A stretch of 64,000 nt of DNA from Chitinophagales bacterium (GCA_016786765.1 JAEUUZ010000017.1:1-64000), one strand, 5' to 3'; shown: positions 1-8,143, counted from the first letter of the stretch. Translations and numbers: made by a program. Notes: generated by a model not told the origin, from the letters alone.

Positions 1-1
1 A

Positions 2-91
2 AATTATGAAACTGAAATTCGTGCAGGAGCTAGAGAAAGAGTTAGTGAAAAATTTCGTAAAAATGTGTGGAGGAGACCCGAAAAAAGTTGA
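2..91 (+). CDS. possible C-terminal fragment of a gene cut by the window edge
   Basis: An open frame enters from the left edge and stops with TGA at 89-91, giving 29 residues rich in Arg, Lys and Glu. Its third codon positions are mostly A or T, which suits this low-GC genome. A competing frame, open to a TAA at 117-119, has GC-rich third positions and looks less natural. No family is recognisable, and either frame could be chance. Confidence 0.3.
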   Translation, partial: NYETEIRAGARERVSEKFRKNVWRRPEKS

Positions 92-171
92 CAACTTTCT
101 CAATTTCAACTCTTCATAAGTCTTCCGAACAGTTGGGGTGACGAAACGAACCGAGGAAAAAATATACACAC

Positions 172-753
172 ATGCAAACACACCAATTGGCGGGAGATAT
201 ACTTGGCGATGCATTTTTCCATTATCCGTTAATGGAATATGCCTTTGAAGGGAAAACGGAGGAAGAACGTAGCAAAGCGCTACATCATCTTTATCGACAC
301 TGTGCTAAGGCTGCTGCTATGTATGGGGGAGTTGTGCTTACCCCCGATAAGCAAGGCGCATTAATTTGGCTCTCCGGCAAACATTTTCCCTTAGGCATTC
401 TTCGAGAAGCAAAATCGGGAATGGCCGGTATTCCCTTTAAAATAGGCGTAAAACCTACGCTACGCCTTATGCATCACGATAGTGTTCCTGAAGGATGGAT
501 TGCAAAAAATGCCGGAGAAAAGATGGGTTACATTTGGTGTTTAGGTGTAGCCGCCAACCAGCGCGGCAAAGGGTTGAGTAGGACACTGATTGATCAAAGC
601 ATTGCCGACATGCGTGCACAAGGCATCAATGCGTTTTGGTTAAAAACAGAGGATCCCAAAAATGTACTTATTTATCAAAAGCTTGGTTTTGACATTGTGT
701 ATGAAACTGTTGTGGAAAGCAGCGGGATAAAGAGTTGGGTTATGAAGAAATGA
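172..753 (+). CDS. GNAT-family N-acetyltransferase
   Basis: This 193-residue protein has the GNAT fold pattern. The acetyl-CoA binding segment lies near residues 124-140 (LGV, then the Q-R-G-x-G-L/S loop seen as QRGKGLS), and a later strand reads YQKLGFD, typical of the end of the fold. Such enzymes transfer an acetyl group from acetyl-CoA to an amine or small molecule; the substrate cannot be told from sequence. The N-terminal half (about 110 residues) is less typical, as in the larger single-domain GNATs. The gene stands alone, and the following 318 bases contain no gene. The ATG at 172 follows an A-rich stretch and no Shine-Dalgarno site, as is normal in Bacteroidetes. Confidence 0.85.
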   Translation: MQTHQLAGDILGDAFFHYPLMEYAFEGKTEEERSKALHHLYRHCAKAAAMYGGVVLTPDKQGALIWLSGKHFPLGILREAKSGMAGIPFKIGVKPTLRLMHHDSVPEGWIAKNAGEKMGYIWCLGVAANQRGKGLSRTLIDQSIADMRAQGINAFWLKTEDPKNVLIYQKLGFDIVYETVVESSGIKSWVMKK

Positions 754-838
754 AATAGGATACATAATATCTCATGCTCAGTTCGTGACCCACAACCCGA
801 AACCTCAATGTTGAAGGAAGGATAATGCCGCGTGAAGG

Positions 839-925
839 ATTGCAGCGAAAAGCCCGCAGTACCGCTGGAAGCGGTACGAGGACTTGCAGCGAAAAGCCTG
901 ACCGCAGTGCAACGGAGGACACGCC
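839..925. repeat. intergenic repeat element with perfect hairpin and 15-bp direct repeats
   Basis: The gene-free stretch 754-1071 holds a structured element. The 15-base word TTGCAGCGAAAAGCC occurs at 840-854 and again at 884-898, a 44-base period. Between the copies is a perfect 8-bp hairpin: GTACCGCT at 859-866, loop GGA, AGCGGTAC at 870-877. The element is richer in GC than its surroundings. It resembles dispersed intergenic repeats seen in Bacteroidetes genomes, but copy number cannot be judged from this window. Short open frames crossing it show no protein-like features. Confidence 0.55.
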
Positions 926-1071
926 CATACTTACGCAAATAATGTGCATGGCTTGTGGCGGACAAACTTGTGTCTTTTCAAAATATGCGCAAAAGCGAAA
1001 ACGCTGCTCCTTGCCCCCATGCAACCAAATGCCACCTTCCACGTATCATAGAAGAAACTAAAACATTAACC

Positions 1072-1668
1072 ATGCGCACAAAATTTACGTTATCTATTGT
1101 TTCAATGCTGTTGTTACTTACGCTCACGCAGTGCAAGAAAGAGAGCACTAGCACACAATTGCCACCGAATGTAAGTCCATCGGCAAAGGAGTATGTTACG
1201 TTTAATGTAGAGGGTTTAACCGGCTTAACAACATTTACGTTTCAGGATGTAGACGGCTATGTTTTTAAAGGCTACCACGATCGTTGTCCGCTCTCTCCAA
1301 CATATGTATTACACGAAGTAGCAAAACAAACAGACCCTTACAACAATCCGCGGTTTACTATTTATTTAGGCACAGCCAAACAACCTGCAAAGTTTAGCGA
1401 TGGTGTAAAAGTACAGCCCTATGCTGTGAATAGTTTGCAGGATGGCAATGCTGCTGTTAGCTTTTGCCACAATAATGTAAACGATGGCGGTCTTTGCGCC
1501 TCTACCATGAATACTACACCGGGCAATTATTTTGAAGTGGAGAAAATTGAAACGGAAGGTACTACCCAATATGCCGTTGGCAAATTCGGAATATATGCAC
1601 ACACTCCTTCACCGGGCAACACCGTTTATTTTTGGATGCGCGAAGGTCATTTCAGAATTAAAATATAA
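1072..1668 (+). CDS. hypothetical lipoprotein
   Basis: A 198-residue protein starting at the ATG at 1072. The N-terminus is basic, then hydrophobic (SMLLLLTLTQC), ending in a lipobox with Cys at about residue 20, so it should be exported and lipid-anchored. An upstream in-frame start would put 39 hydrophilic residues before the signal and is unlikely. The mature part has a Ser/Thr/Pro linker and then about 150 residues with several Cys and aromatic residues, suggesting a compact beta-rich domain. I do not recognise the family. It is not in an evident operon. Confidence 0.7.
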   Translation: MRTKFTLSIVSMLLLLTLTQCKKESTSTQLPPNVSPSAKEYVTFNVEGLTGLTTFTFQDVDGYVFKGYHDRCPLSPTYVLHEVAKQTDPYNNPRFTIYLGTAKQPAKFSDGVKVQPYAVNSLQDGNAAVSFCHNNVNDGGLCASTMNTTPGNYFEVEKIETEGTTQYAVGKFGIYAHTPSPGNTVYFWMREGHFRIKI

Positions 1669-2115
1669 CAACACAGCAAAAGCTTTGGTTTCAAAAAGGG
1701 CTTGGCTAAACGTTTGCTTTTTAGGCAGTCATCCAATCTTTGAATAACAAAAGTATAGTGTGTTGCACCCGATGCGTTTTAAAATTCATCAAAACTAGTT
1801 TCTTGCTATGTGCGAGTTCCTCTCGGAATCGGAACCGCGCTGTACGTTGCAATCTTTATCCCGCTATGAAGCGGGAAAAGGATTTTCACTTCCATCACTC
1901 TCGCAAAGCATAGTGCTTCAATGTTGTTTTGTGGTGCTGAACAATGTGAAGCATTTGCGCCATTGCTCGCATCTTGCGAGCAATTTGAATTACTACCTCC
2001 TGTATGTATTCATGTTTAGCCCGAGGCTTTTTGAAGGCTCACTCGCTGGAAGCGAGCGAAGGCGGTAAGGCGGTGGATAAGATATTTATAAAAAAAATCC
2101 ACATGGTGCAAACCT
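1669..2115. repeat. 447-base gene-free stretch with three hairpins
   Basis: No convincing gene lies here. Three inverted repeats are visible: TCCCGCT/AGCGGGA at 1859-1865 and 1870-1876 (loop ATGA); a perfect 10-bp stem ATTGCTCGCA at 1962-1971 with TGCGAGCAAT at 1975-1984 (loop TCT); and CTCGCT/AGCGAG at 2042-2047 and 2051-2056 (loop GGA, the same loop as the hairpin at 859-877). The 86-codon open frame across 1808-2068 translates these hairpins and has no protein-like character. The stretch looks like intergenic repeat modules. Confidence 0.5.
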
Positions 2116-2886
2116 TTACGAATACTCCAAAATATAATGTTCGTTTCCTCTATGCTTCAAAGCTCCGCTCGGTTGTCGATCAGAATAGGACACCGAAACA
2201 ATAGTGTTGGTTGGCTGTTCCCCATTCCCAATGCTCACATATACGGAATCAGCGGTTTCCCAATGCAGGGTAACACTATCCTTAATTTGCTGTTTGATCA
2301 AATCAAATAGATGAATGTTTTTTCCTTGTTCGCGTGTAATAACCAATATGCAATCTTTAATCGAGCAAGTTCCCCATGTTTGAATTTCTGTAAAATGAGT
2401 CTTCAAAATGCCATCTAATATAAATCGACTATTATCTCCGTAATGAATACACTCAACACCCATTTTGCTATAATAATATATACCGTCAAAGGATATAAAA
2501 TGTCCTGCCAAGTGGTAATGTCCTTCCTCTGTCAGTACTTCTTCTTTGCCCGTTTTCAAATCAACACTTATTATCTGCATTTGATTTGCAGATTCGGTGG
2601 AGTTAACTCGTGTTAGTACCATGCGGTCATAGTGGTCACTCACAAAATCTGTTCGGAAAAGGGAATCGAGAAATAGGGTTTCGCCACCACTCCAAATTTG
2701 TTGTCCTGATTTACTGTTAACCGATACTTTGTAAAATTCCGGAGCATAAAACATGGCACTGTGAAAAATAATTTCCACCACATATTTTTCGGAAGTATAA
2801 AGATGATGTGTATCATTTTTAATGTGAGCCGGACGTGAAAAACGAGACGTTAATTTATATCCGGATGGAAGAGGCAATATTTTCAT
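2116..2886 (-). CDS. hypothetical protein, possibly beta-propeller-like
   Basis: A 256-residue protein without a signal peptide or membrane segment. It alternates short beta-type strands with polar turns and includes phrases such as VDLKTGKE, VILTR-type strands and HLFDLIKQQ, as in WD/YVTN-type propellers that compare stored values. No catalytic motif is visible. The start ATG is 6 bases after the stop of the 148-residue membrane protein upstream, so the two are probably cotranscribed. Function unknown. Confidence 0.6.
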   Translation of the reverse strand: MKILPLPSGYKLTSRFSRPAHIKNDTHHLYTSEKYVVEIIFHSAMFYAPEFYKVSVNSKSGQQIWSGGETLFLDSLFRTDFVSDHYDRMVLTRVNSTESANQMQIISVDLKTGKEEVLTEEGHYHLAGHFISFDGIYYYSKMGVECIHYGDNSRFILDGILKTHFTEIQTWGTCSIKDCILVITREQGKNIHLFDLIKQQIKDSVTLHWETADSVYVSIGNGEQPTNTIVSVSYSDRQPSGALKHRGNEHYILEYS

Positions 2887-2892
2887 TAGGCA

Positions 2893-3339
2893 TTACAATT
2901 TATGGGTCTTCCAAAGCGTATTGAGCGAAGAACAAAGAAGCGTTGGATCTGTGTTTAAGAACGCTCCCCAAAAGCTCGATTCCCTTCCATCGATGGTTTC
3001 AATAACTAAATCTATGCTGGTAGAGCTAGTCATGTTGCCTGTATTAAACGAGCTTGTTTTTTCTATCCGAATATCCTTTACTTGATTCCATGGTACAAGA
3101 TCGAGCTTGCTTGTCCAGATGCCTTCTTTTGTTGCGCGGATAATAACTTTTGTAAAAACCATTGCAGATAGCGAATTCATGCTCAATACAGTGCTTACAC
3201 CTACAAGGATGAAAACATAATACAAGTATGGCGGCTGAATTTTTAATACAGAATTGACAATGCCAAAAACAATAAGGACAGCCATGTAAATGAAATAGTG
3301 CGCAGAACCGCCTCGTTTTACTATTAGTTCATTACTCAT
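2893..3339 (-). CDS. hypothetical two-TM protein with PH-like domain
   Basis: The protein has 148 residues. Two hydrophobic segments lie at about residues 15-35 and 38-60, followed by a soluble domain whose start (a strand, then an EGIW-type turn, then VPWNQVKDIRIEK) resembles the bacterial PH-like domains fused to paired membrane helices. Such proteins are usually of unknown role. It is the first gene of a two-gene operon with the propeller-like protein downstream (6-base gap). Confidence 0.6.
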   Translation of the reverse strand: MSNELIVKRGGSAHYFIYMAVLIVFGIVNSVLKIQPPYLYYVFILVGVSTVLSMNSLSAMVFTKVIIRATKEGIWTSKLDLVPWNQVKDIRIEKTSSFNTGNMTSSTSIDLVIETIDGRESSFWGAFLNTDPTLLCSSLNTLWKTHKL

Positions 3340-3377
3340 TTTTGGGATTTGATATAAACGTTTATTGTGTTTTGCAT

Positions 3378-3656
3378 TTAATAGAGCATAGTTGGTAGAT
3401 TGTATTCATGTACTTTTCGTCTTTTGAAACAATTATAGTGCATCCAATTTCCTATTAAAACTAATTCAAAATTATTGATATTCAATAGAGGTATTAATGT
3501 TTTTAAATCTTGAATAAACCAAGTAGCCAAAGCATAAGGGTATTCGTGGGCAACGACCTGGTCCGGAGAATATGCCAAGCAATGCAAATGGTTAGTTCCC
3601 TAAAGATTAAAATTTGTCAAACAAAGCAGCATACTTAGTTTTCGTAGTATCTTCAT
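3378..3656 (-). pseudogene. small secreted-protein gene interrupted by an in-frame amber codon
   Basis: Reading the minus strand from the ATG at 3656 gives a signal-peptide-like start (MKILRKLSMLLCLTNFNL). A TAG codon at 3600-3602 follows, and then the same frame runs on for 74 codons to the stop at 3378. The downstream part (HLHCLAYSPDQ..., aromatic-rich) looks like real protein. A CAG (Gln) to TAG change would explain this. Alternatives are initiation at the TTG at 3587, which loses the signal, or chance. Only 17 bases separate the ATG from the divergent P450 start. No family recognised. Confidence 0.4.
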
Positions 3657-3673
3657 GTTAAACGAAGTAAATC

Positions 3674-5014
3674 ATGGAAGCAACCGCATACAAACCCATT
3701 CACAAACTCAATTTTATTGAATTGTGGAACGCCAAGAAAGATCGCTTTACCTTGATGGCAAAATCGCCCGCCAAATATCCGGATGTATTTGGTTTTAAAG
3801 TGCCAGGACGTGATGTGCTGGTGATCAATAACCACGAAATGGTGCAGCATATTATGGTGCGCAATATGCGTAATTATCAGAAAGACCATGGCTACAAAGT
3901 ACTGTCGATATTGGTAGGCAACGGCCTTATCACCAATACCGACCACAGCAGTTGGCGCAGTCAGCGTACCTTATTGCAGCCGCCCTTTCACCGCGAGAGT
4001 TTACAAGGCATGTGCGATATTGTTGGCGATGCTACTACACAGTTACTCAAACGCTGGAAAGCAAAAGAAGGAACCGAAATTAATTTCACGCACGAGATGG
4101 CGCGATTGACCATTGATATTGTGTGCAGAACACTTTTTACTTCTAATGTTACTGAAGCGCAAGTGCAAATGGTTTGGGAAAGCCTCAATTACATGAATGC
4201 CATAGGCGCAAAAATGGCGATGAACCCTATGCACATTCCCTTTAAATATCCATTGCCGAGTTATGTCAAAGGACGAAAATATATAGCCGAACTCAACGCC
4301 ATGATCTACGGCATTATCAGCAAACGCAAAAGCGAAAAAAATCCGCCTCACGATTTGCTGCAATTGCTTATTGAAGCGAAGTACGAAGATGGTACATCTA
4401 TGACTGATGAACAAATTCGCGATGAAGTAATGACGGTTTTTTTGGCAGGCCACGAAACCACCGTGAATGCGCTATCGTGGACATGGTATCTCTTAAAGCA
4501 ACACCCTGAAGCCGAACAAAAACTGTATGCTGAATCCAAAGTTTTTGAAACGGAAACACCAAGTTTTAAAGATATTCCGAATTTGCGTTACGGTTATCAA
4601 GTGATGAACGAAGCTATGCGCATTTATCCGCCTGTAGCCGCCATCGGCAGAGCAGCTGTAGAAAGCGAAGAAGTGAACGGTTATTTCATCAAAGCGAGAA
4701 CCATCACGCTCATCAATATTGCCGGCCTTCATCATCATCCGGCTTATTGGGAAAATCCATTTGCTTTTCAGCCCGAGCGTTTTGAAAACTTCAACATGAA
4801 GGGCGACAACCGCTTTATTTTCATGCCTTTTGGCGCAGGTCCACATATTTGCATCGGCAACAATTTTGCGATGATGGAAATGCAACTTATCAATGCCATT
4901 CTTTCGGCAAGAGTTGAGTTAGAATTAGTAAGTAAGAACATCAAACCGGAGCCGTTGATTACATTGAAGCCCGGCAATGGGGTGATAGTGAAGATTAAGC
5001 AAGTGAAGAGTTAG
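3674..5014 (+). CDS. cytochrome P450
   Basis: A soluble 446-residue haem monooxygenase. The I-helix oxygen-activation motif AGHETT is at residues 258-263, the K-helix ExxR is at E313-R316, and the haem loop FGAGPHICIG carries the ligand Cys at residue 393. Length and absence of a membrane anchor fit bacterial class I P450s, which hydroxylate a lipid or small molecule using electrons from a ferredoxin or flavodoxin and its reductase. No redox partner is encoded nearby, so it must use one from elsewhere. The substrate cannot be deduced. The gene starts close to a divergent broken gene and is followed at 38 bases by a small exported protein. Confidence 0.95.
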   Translation: MEATAYKPIHKLNFIELWNAKKDRFTLMAKSPAKYPDVFGFKVPGRDVLVINNHEMVQHIMVRNMRNYQKDHGYKVLSILVGNGLITNTDHSSWRSQRTLLQPPFHRESLQGMCDIVGDATTQLLKRWKAKEGTEINFTHEMARLTIDIVCRTLFTSNVTEAQVQMVWESLNYMNAIGAKMAMNPMHIPFKYPLPSYVKGRKYIAELNAMIYGIISKRKSEKNPPHDLLQLLIEAKYEDGTSMTDEQIRDEVMTVFLAGHETTVNALSWTWYLLKQHPEAEQKLYAESKVFETETPSFKDIPNLRYGYQVMNEAMRIYPPVAAIGRAAVESEEVNGYFIKARTITLINIAGLHHHPAYWENPFAFQPERFENFNMKGDNRFIFMPFGAGPHICIGNNFAMMEMQLINAILSARVELELVSKNIKPEPLITLKPGNGVIVKIKQVKS

Positions 5015-5052
5015 TATATTTTGTATTTTTTTATCTCAATCAAGAACATAAA

Positions 5053-5397
5053 ATGAACAACCATAAAGTCTTTTACACTATTGTATTGATGCTCATTTTC
5101 GTATCCGTAAATGCACAAGTCGGAGCAATTGGCGGTAAAATTGTCAATACAAGAGGTGATGAAATTTATAAGCCCAAAATTGTTGTTACGAAAAGCGCAG
5201 ATGGATCTTTTGTGAAAGAAGTTGTTGCAGATAAGTATGGCAATTATGAAATAAAGCCCTTGCTTACTGGTTCATATAACCTGCAATTTTTAGCAAAAGA
5301 CTATGATTCCCTAACACAAATGGGTTTGTTGGTGAGAGAAGATACTTATACACATCTTGACGTTAAATTGAAGCCAATAGACAAGAAGAAAAAGTAA
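5053..5397 (+). CDS. exported protein with carboxypeptidase-regulatory-like domain
   Basis: A protein of 114 residues. A signal peptide (hydrophobic core, then VNAQ cleavage region near residue 21) is followed by one Ig-like beta-sandwich of the CarboxypepD_reg type: GGKIVNTRGDEI at the start, a middle YGNYEIKPL strand pair and a final LDVKLKP strand. The end is a run of lysines. Such domains are common at the N-termini of Bacteroidetes outer-membrane receptors, but here the domain stands alone. Role unknown. Directly after it, 5401-5460 could encode only a 19-residue peptide. Confidence 0.7.
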   Translation: MNNHKVFYTIVLMLIFVSVNAQVGAIGGKIVNTRGDEIYKPKIVVTKSADGSFVKEVVADKYGNYEIKPLLTGSYNLQFLAKDYDSLTQMGLLVREDTYTHLDVKLKPIDKKKK

Positions 5398-5487
5398 ATC
5401 ATGAAAAGAACACAACGTTCAATGTATAGACTACTTGTATTGAGCATTGTAAAGGTATAAGCGCTGATGTTTTCTCTTACCTAAGTT

Positions 5488-5522
5488 TTTGTAAACTGCA
5501 TTACTTTACGTATCTATATTTG
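5488..5522 (+). promoter_or_regulatory. candidate Bacteroidetes-type promoter
   Basis: TTTG at 5488-5491 and TATATTTG at 5515-5522 match the -33 (TTTG) and -7 (TAnnTTTG) elements of the Bacteroidetes primary sigma factor, with a 23-base spacer. Transcription would begin only a few bases before the ATG at 5532, so the mRNA would have a very short leader or none. Confidence 0.4.
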
Positions 5523-5531
5523 CTGCTGATT

Positions 5532-6530
5532 ATGCTGAAACCGTTTTCCTATTTTTTGCTCATTGCCTTTGCTTTGATGGGGTGCAAAGCCTTTCAGCCA
5601 TCAGCAAACCTCAGTCATTTCAATGGTTATTTTGCACCGTCAGTCAACGACAGTATGGTAGAAAATGGTCGACTTAAAGTAACCTTCTTTGGTACTTCCA
5701 CCTTGCTTTTCGATGATGGCGTTTCGCAAATTATTGTCGATGGGTTTTTCAGTCGCCCTAAAACCGGCAAAGTTGCTTTTGGAAAAATTCGAAGCGATGA
5801 AAAAGTAATACGTGCAATGATAGCAAAGTATCAACTGCACCGATTAAAAGCCATTTTTGTTTGTCACTCTCACTACGACCATGCGCTAGATGCGCCTTTG
5901 CTGAGCCAACTCACCGGTGCGAAATTATATGGTTCTTGCTCTACTTTAAATTTGGGGAAAGGAGAAAATCTATCGGAAAATGCGATGCAGCTGTATGAAT
6001 CGGGTAAACCACTTAGTGTTGGATTTTTTACGGTTACCGTATTGAATTCTAAGCATACACCTCCATTTAAGATTATGGGGAAGAGCAATGCCACCGACCC
6101 GGCTCATCCCAACATAGATCAGCCACTTTCACAACCGGCAAAGGCAAAAGACTTTATTGAAGGAGGCACTTTTGATTTTTATATCACGTATGGCAGCCAA
6201 CGCTTTTTGGTGAAGGCCAGCACGAACTACATTGAAGGCGCTTTGCAAGCATATCCATGCGATGTACTCTTTTTAGGTTCCGCTATGCTCGGAATTCAAC
6301 CAACAGATTTTCAGGAGAAGTATTATAAGGAAACGGTTGTAGCGACCAATGCCAAAACGGTTGTACCCATTCATTGGGACAATTTCATGAAACCGCTTGG
6401 ACAACCTTTGATTCCATTGCCAAATATCAGCGATAATGTGGAGGCCGGGTTTAATTTTTTGATTTCAAAAGCGAAAGCAGATAACAGAAAACTGCTGCTT
6501 TTGCAAAGTGAGTCGTCTGTTTTGTTTTGA
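5532..6530 (+). CDS. metallo-beta-lactamase-fold lipoprotein
   Basis: A 332-residue protein from the ATG at 5532. The start at 5532 is preferred because the longer reading begins with TTG inside a promoter-like element. A lipoprotein signal ends in ALMGC, predicting lipid anchoring. The MBL metal motif HSHYDH is at residues 112-117. A Gly-Thr-Ser strand (FFGTSTLL) precedes it, as in the L-ascorbate-lactonase/UlaG-like MBL group, and a late IHWDNF carries a likely metal ligand. These enzymes hydrolyse esters, lactones or phosphoesters; the substrate is unknown. It converges with the ATP-grasp gene, with 2 bases between. Confidence 0.85.
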   Translation: MLKPFSYFLLIAFALMGCKAFQPSANLSHFNGYFAPSVNDSMVENGRLKVTFFGTSTLLFDDGVSQIIVDGFFSRPKTGKVAFGKIRSDEKVIRAMIAKYQLHRLKAIFVCHSHYDHALDAPLLSQLTGAKLYGSCSTLNLGKGENLSENAMQLYESGKPLSVGFFTVTVLNSKHTPPFKIMGKSNATDPAHPNIDQPLSQPAKAKDFIEGGTFDFYITYGSQRFLVKASTNYIEGALQAYPCDVLFLGSAMLGIQPTDFQEKYYKETVVATNAKTVVPIHWDNFMKPLGQPLIPLPNISDNVEAGFNFLISKAKADNRKLLLLQSESSVLF

Positions 6531-6532
6531 AT

Positions 6533-7519
6533 TCAGTTAACCGGGGTTTCGTTATTTTGCATCGTTAATGCGATAAGGTATGATGTAAACTGTTTGGCCA
6601 TATTGTGTTTGCCTTTTGGGTCGAGGAATAGGAAATAACCCGGTGCGTTGCATTCTAGAAAGTAGTAGCCGTTTTGTTTACTTCGAATAATATCAAAACA
6701 ACCAAATAAGATGTCCATGGCTTTCATATAGGCTAGGCAGTTTTGGGCCACGGGGAAGTTAGGGATGTGGGTGTAATGCAAGTCGTTCAAGGATAAGCGC
6801 CAATCAAAACCTTTTGCGCCATCAATGCGGAAAGCCATTACACAATCTCCAAAAACAGTAACGCGATATTCTTCCATTCCTTCAATTTGTTCTTGAAAGT
6901 GATGGATATGGAGTTCAATTTTATTCAAACGAATGGCGGCTAATAACGGTTTATCTATTTTACGTACTGTGGCAAAAAACTGTTGCTTGTTTTTGGTGAT
7001 GTACTGCGAGTTAGAAACGGGTTTGTAAACAGCATTGGTGTGCCATGGTTTGTTTAAGTATGAAGCTGCGCTATTAGCGATAACTTGATTTGGCAAAGCA
7101 AAGCCACATTGAACAGCCACTTTTTGTTGATAGGCTTTATGTCCGGCAATGTAATGTTTTATAGGATGGTTTAACACGGGTATTGTATCCGGCAAACAAG
7201 AGAGAATGGCAATCAATGTTGAATAATATTCTTCATCGATAAACTCGCGCAAATGCGGTTCAAACATTTGGTGCGTATTTCCGGGTAAAGCATACCTCGA
7301 CCACCAAACAGCACCAACAGTAGATTCAGTAATCGATGCACCTGTTTTACGGTGTGTGAGTTTGAACGTTGAATGTCCCGGATCAATTTCAATCGCATAC
7401 CTATCGTGAAAACGATCGGCATTTAGTCTGAAAAACGAAACCTTGTTTTTGACTAAATGCCGATGTATGCTATCGCACTCGCTATCCGCAGAGGACGAAA
7501 TAATAAGCAGTTGTTTCAT
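6533..7519 (-). CDS. ATP-grasp ligase of the MvdD/graspetide-maturase type
   Basis: This 328-residue protein matches, by motif order, ATP-grasp enzymes that crosslink peptide precursors (MvdC/MvdD, graspetide synthetases). It has VWWSR at 71-75 (family VWxRR-like). NHP at 117-119 is followed by HKAYQQKVAVQCGFALP, matching the family pattern of Lys, Gln and a GFxxP turn. It also has YKPVS, YRVTVFGD, GFDWR and a near-C-terminal LECNAPGYFLF, the family's E-x-N-x-x-G metal/ATP end. These ligases activate Asp/Glu carboxylates with ATP and join them to Ser/Thr or Lys side chains. It lies 18 bases behind the Lys/Glu repeat protein on the same strand, a possible substrate. A general ATP-grasp role cannot be excluded. 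Confidence 0.75.
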   Translation of the reverse strand: MKQLLIISSSADSECDSIHRHLVKNKVSFFRLNADRFHDRYAIEIDPGHSTFKLTHRKTGASITESTVGAVWWSRYALPGNTHQMFEPHLREFIDEEYYSTLIAILSCLPDTIPVLNHPIKHYIAGHKAYQQKVAVQCGFALPNQVIANSAASYLNKPWHTNAVYKPVSNSQYITKNKQQFFATVRKIDKPLLAAIRLNKIELHIHHFQEQIEGMEEYRVTVFGDCVMAFRIDGAKGFDWRLSLNDLHYTHIPNFPVAQNCLAYMKAMDILFGCFDIIRSKQNGYYFLECNAPGYFLFLDPKGKHNMAKQFTSYLIALTMQNNETPVN

Positions 7520-7537
7520 GCAGAAAAGCGTGCCATG

Positions 7538-8011
7538 CTATTTTTCTAGATTTATCTTTTGCGCGTTCTCCTTTTTAGCTGCTTCAAGTTTTGGTTTTTT
7601 TTGTGCGGCAACAGCTTTTGTTGCTGTTTTTTTCACCGGCTGTAAGGCAGCGGCAGTAAGCGATTTGCTTTTAACAGCTGTTTTCTTTTTTGGCTTAACA
7701 GCAGCTTTTGGCGACTTTATGGCTTTCTTTTTTGCCTCGTCTAGTTTTGCCTTTTTGGGTGCCACTTTTTTTGAAGCCAACTCTTTTTTCTTGCGTTCTT
7801 CCAATATCGGTTTTTTGGTGGCTACTTTACTTTTTTGAACTGCTTTTTTTACCGGAGCTTTTTTCTTGGCTTCTTCTTTCACCGCTTTCTTGGGCGCTAC
7901 TTTTTGTTTTGCTTTTTTAGCAGATTCCGATTGTGCTTTCTTTACCGGAGCCTTCTTAACGTTAGCCTTCTTTTTGGCTTCTTCTGATAATGCTTTTTTT
8001 GTTGTTGCCAT
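7538..8011 (-). CDS. Lys/Ala-rich protein with six acidic repeats (H1-like or possible graspetide precursor)
   Basis: A 157-residue, highly basic, low-complexity protein. A motif K-K-[AP]-x-x-[DE] followed by a small residue and a Lys pair recurs six times, starting at residues 5, 24, 41, 66, 86 and 138, each with the acidic residue exactly five positions later (E10, E29, E46, E71, D91, E143). Between repeats are KKAPV or KVAPKKA linkers. Bacterial histone-H1-like proteins are Lys/Ala/Pro-rich and bind DNA, which is the default reading. Fixed acidic positions, and an ATP-grasp gene 18 bases downstream, make a crosslinked-peptide substrate an open alternative. Confidence 0.8.
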   Translation of the reverse strand: MATTKKALSEEAKKKANVKKAPVKKAQSESAKKAKQKVAPKKAVKEEAKKKAPVKKAVQKSKVATKKPILEERKKKELASKKVAPKKAKLDEAKKKAIKSPKAAVKPKKKTAVKSKSLTAAALQPVKKTATKAVAAQKKPKLEAAKKENAQKINLEK

Positions 8012-8143
8012 AATAGGTTTGTTTTATGTATGATGAATTAGTCTAATGTACAACTATATTTCATTTTCATAAAAAGAGTTTTCATTTAAAGTAATCTATA
8101 TTTAAGGGAAGAAATGCATTTGAAAGCACCAAATACAGCAACC

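Noticed and set aside
825-1061. short open frames across the 754-1071 stretch on both strands
   Set aside because: They cross the repeat element and the lipoprotein leader; composition is not protein-like.
1808-2068. 86-codon open frame in the gene-free stretch
   Set aside because: It only translates the hairpins (Ser/Leu-rich, no domain pattern) and has no start context or neighbours supporting a gene.
5401-5460. 19-codon frame after the exported beta-domain protein
   Set aside because: Too short, begins 3 bases after the previous stop and has no homologue that I recognise; perhaps a remnant.
7443-7920. hydrophobic frames on the plus strand opposite the Lys-rich protein
   Set aside because: Antisense of a Lys/Ala-rich gene gives Phe/Leu runs by codon complementarity; no independent signals.
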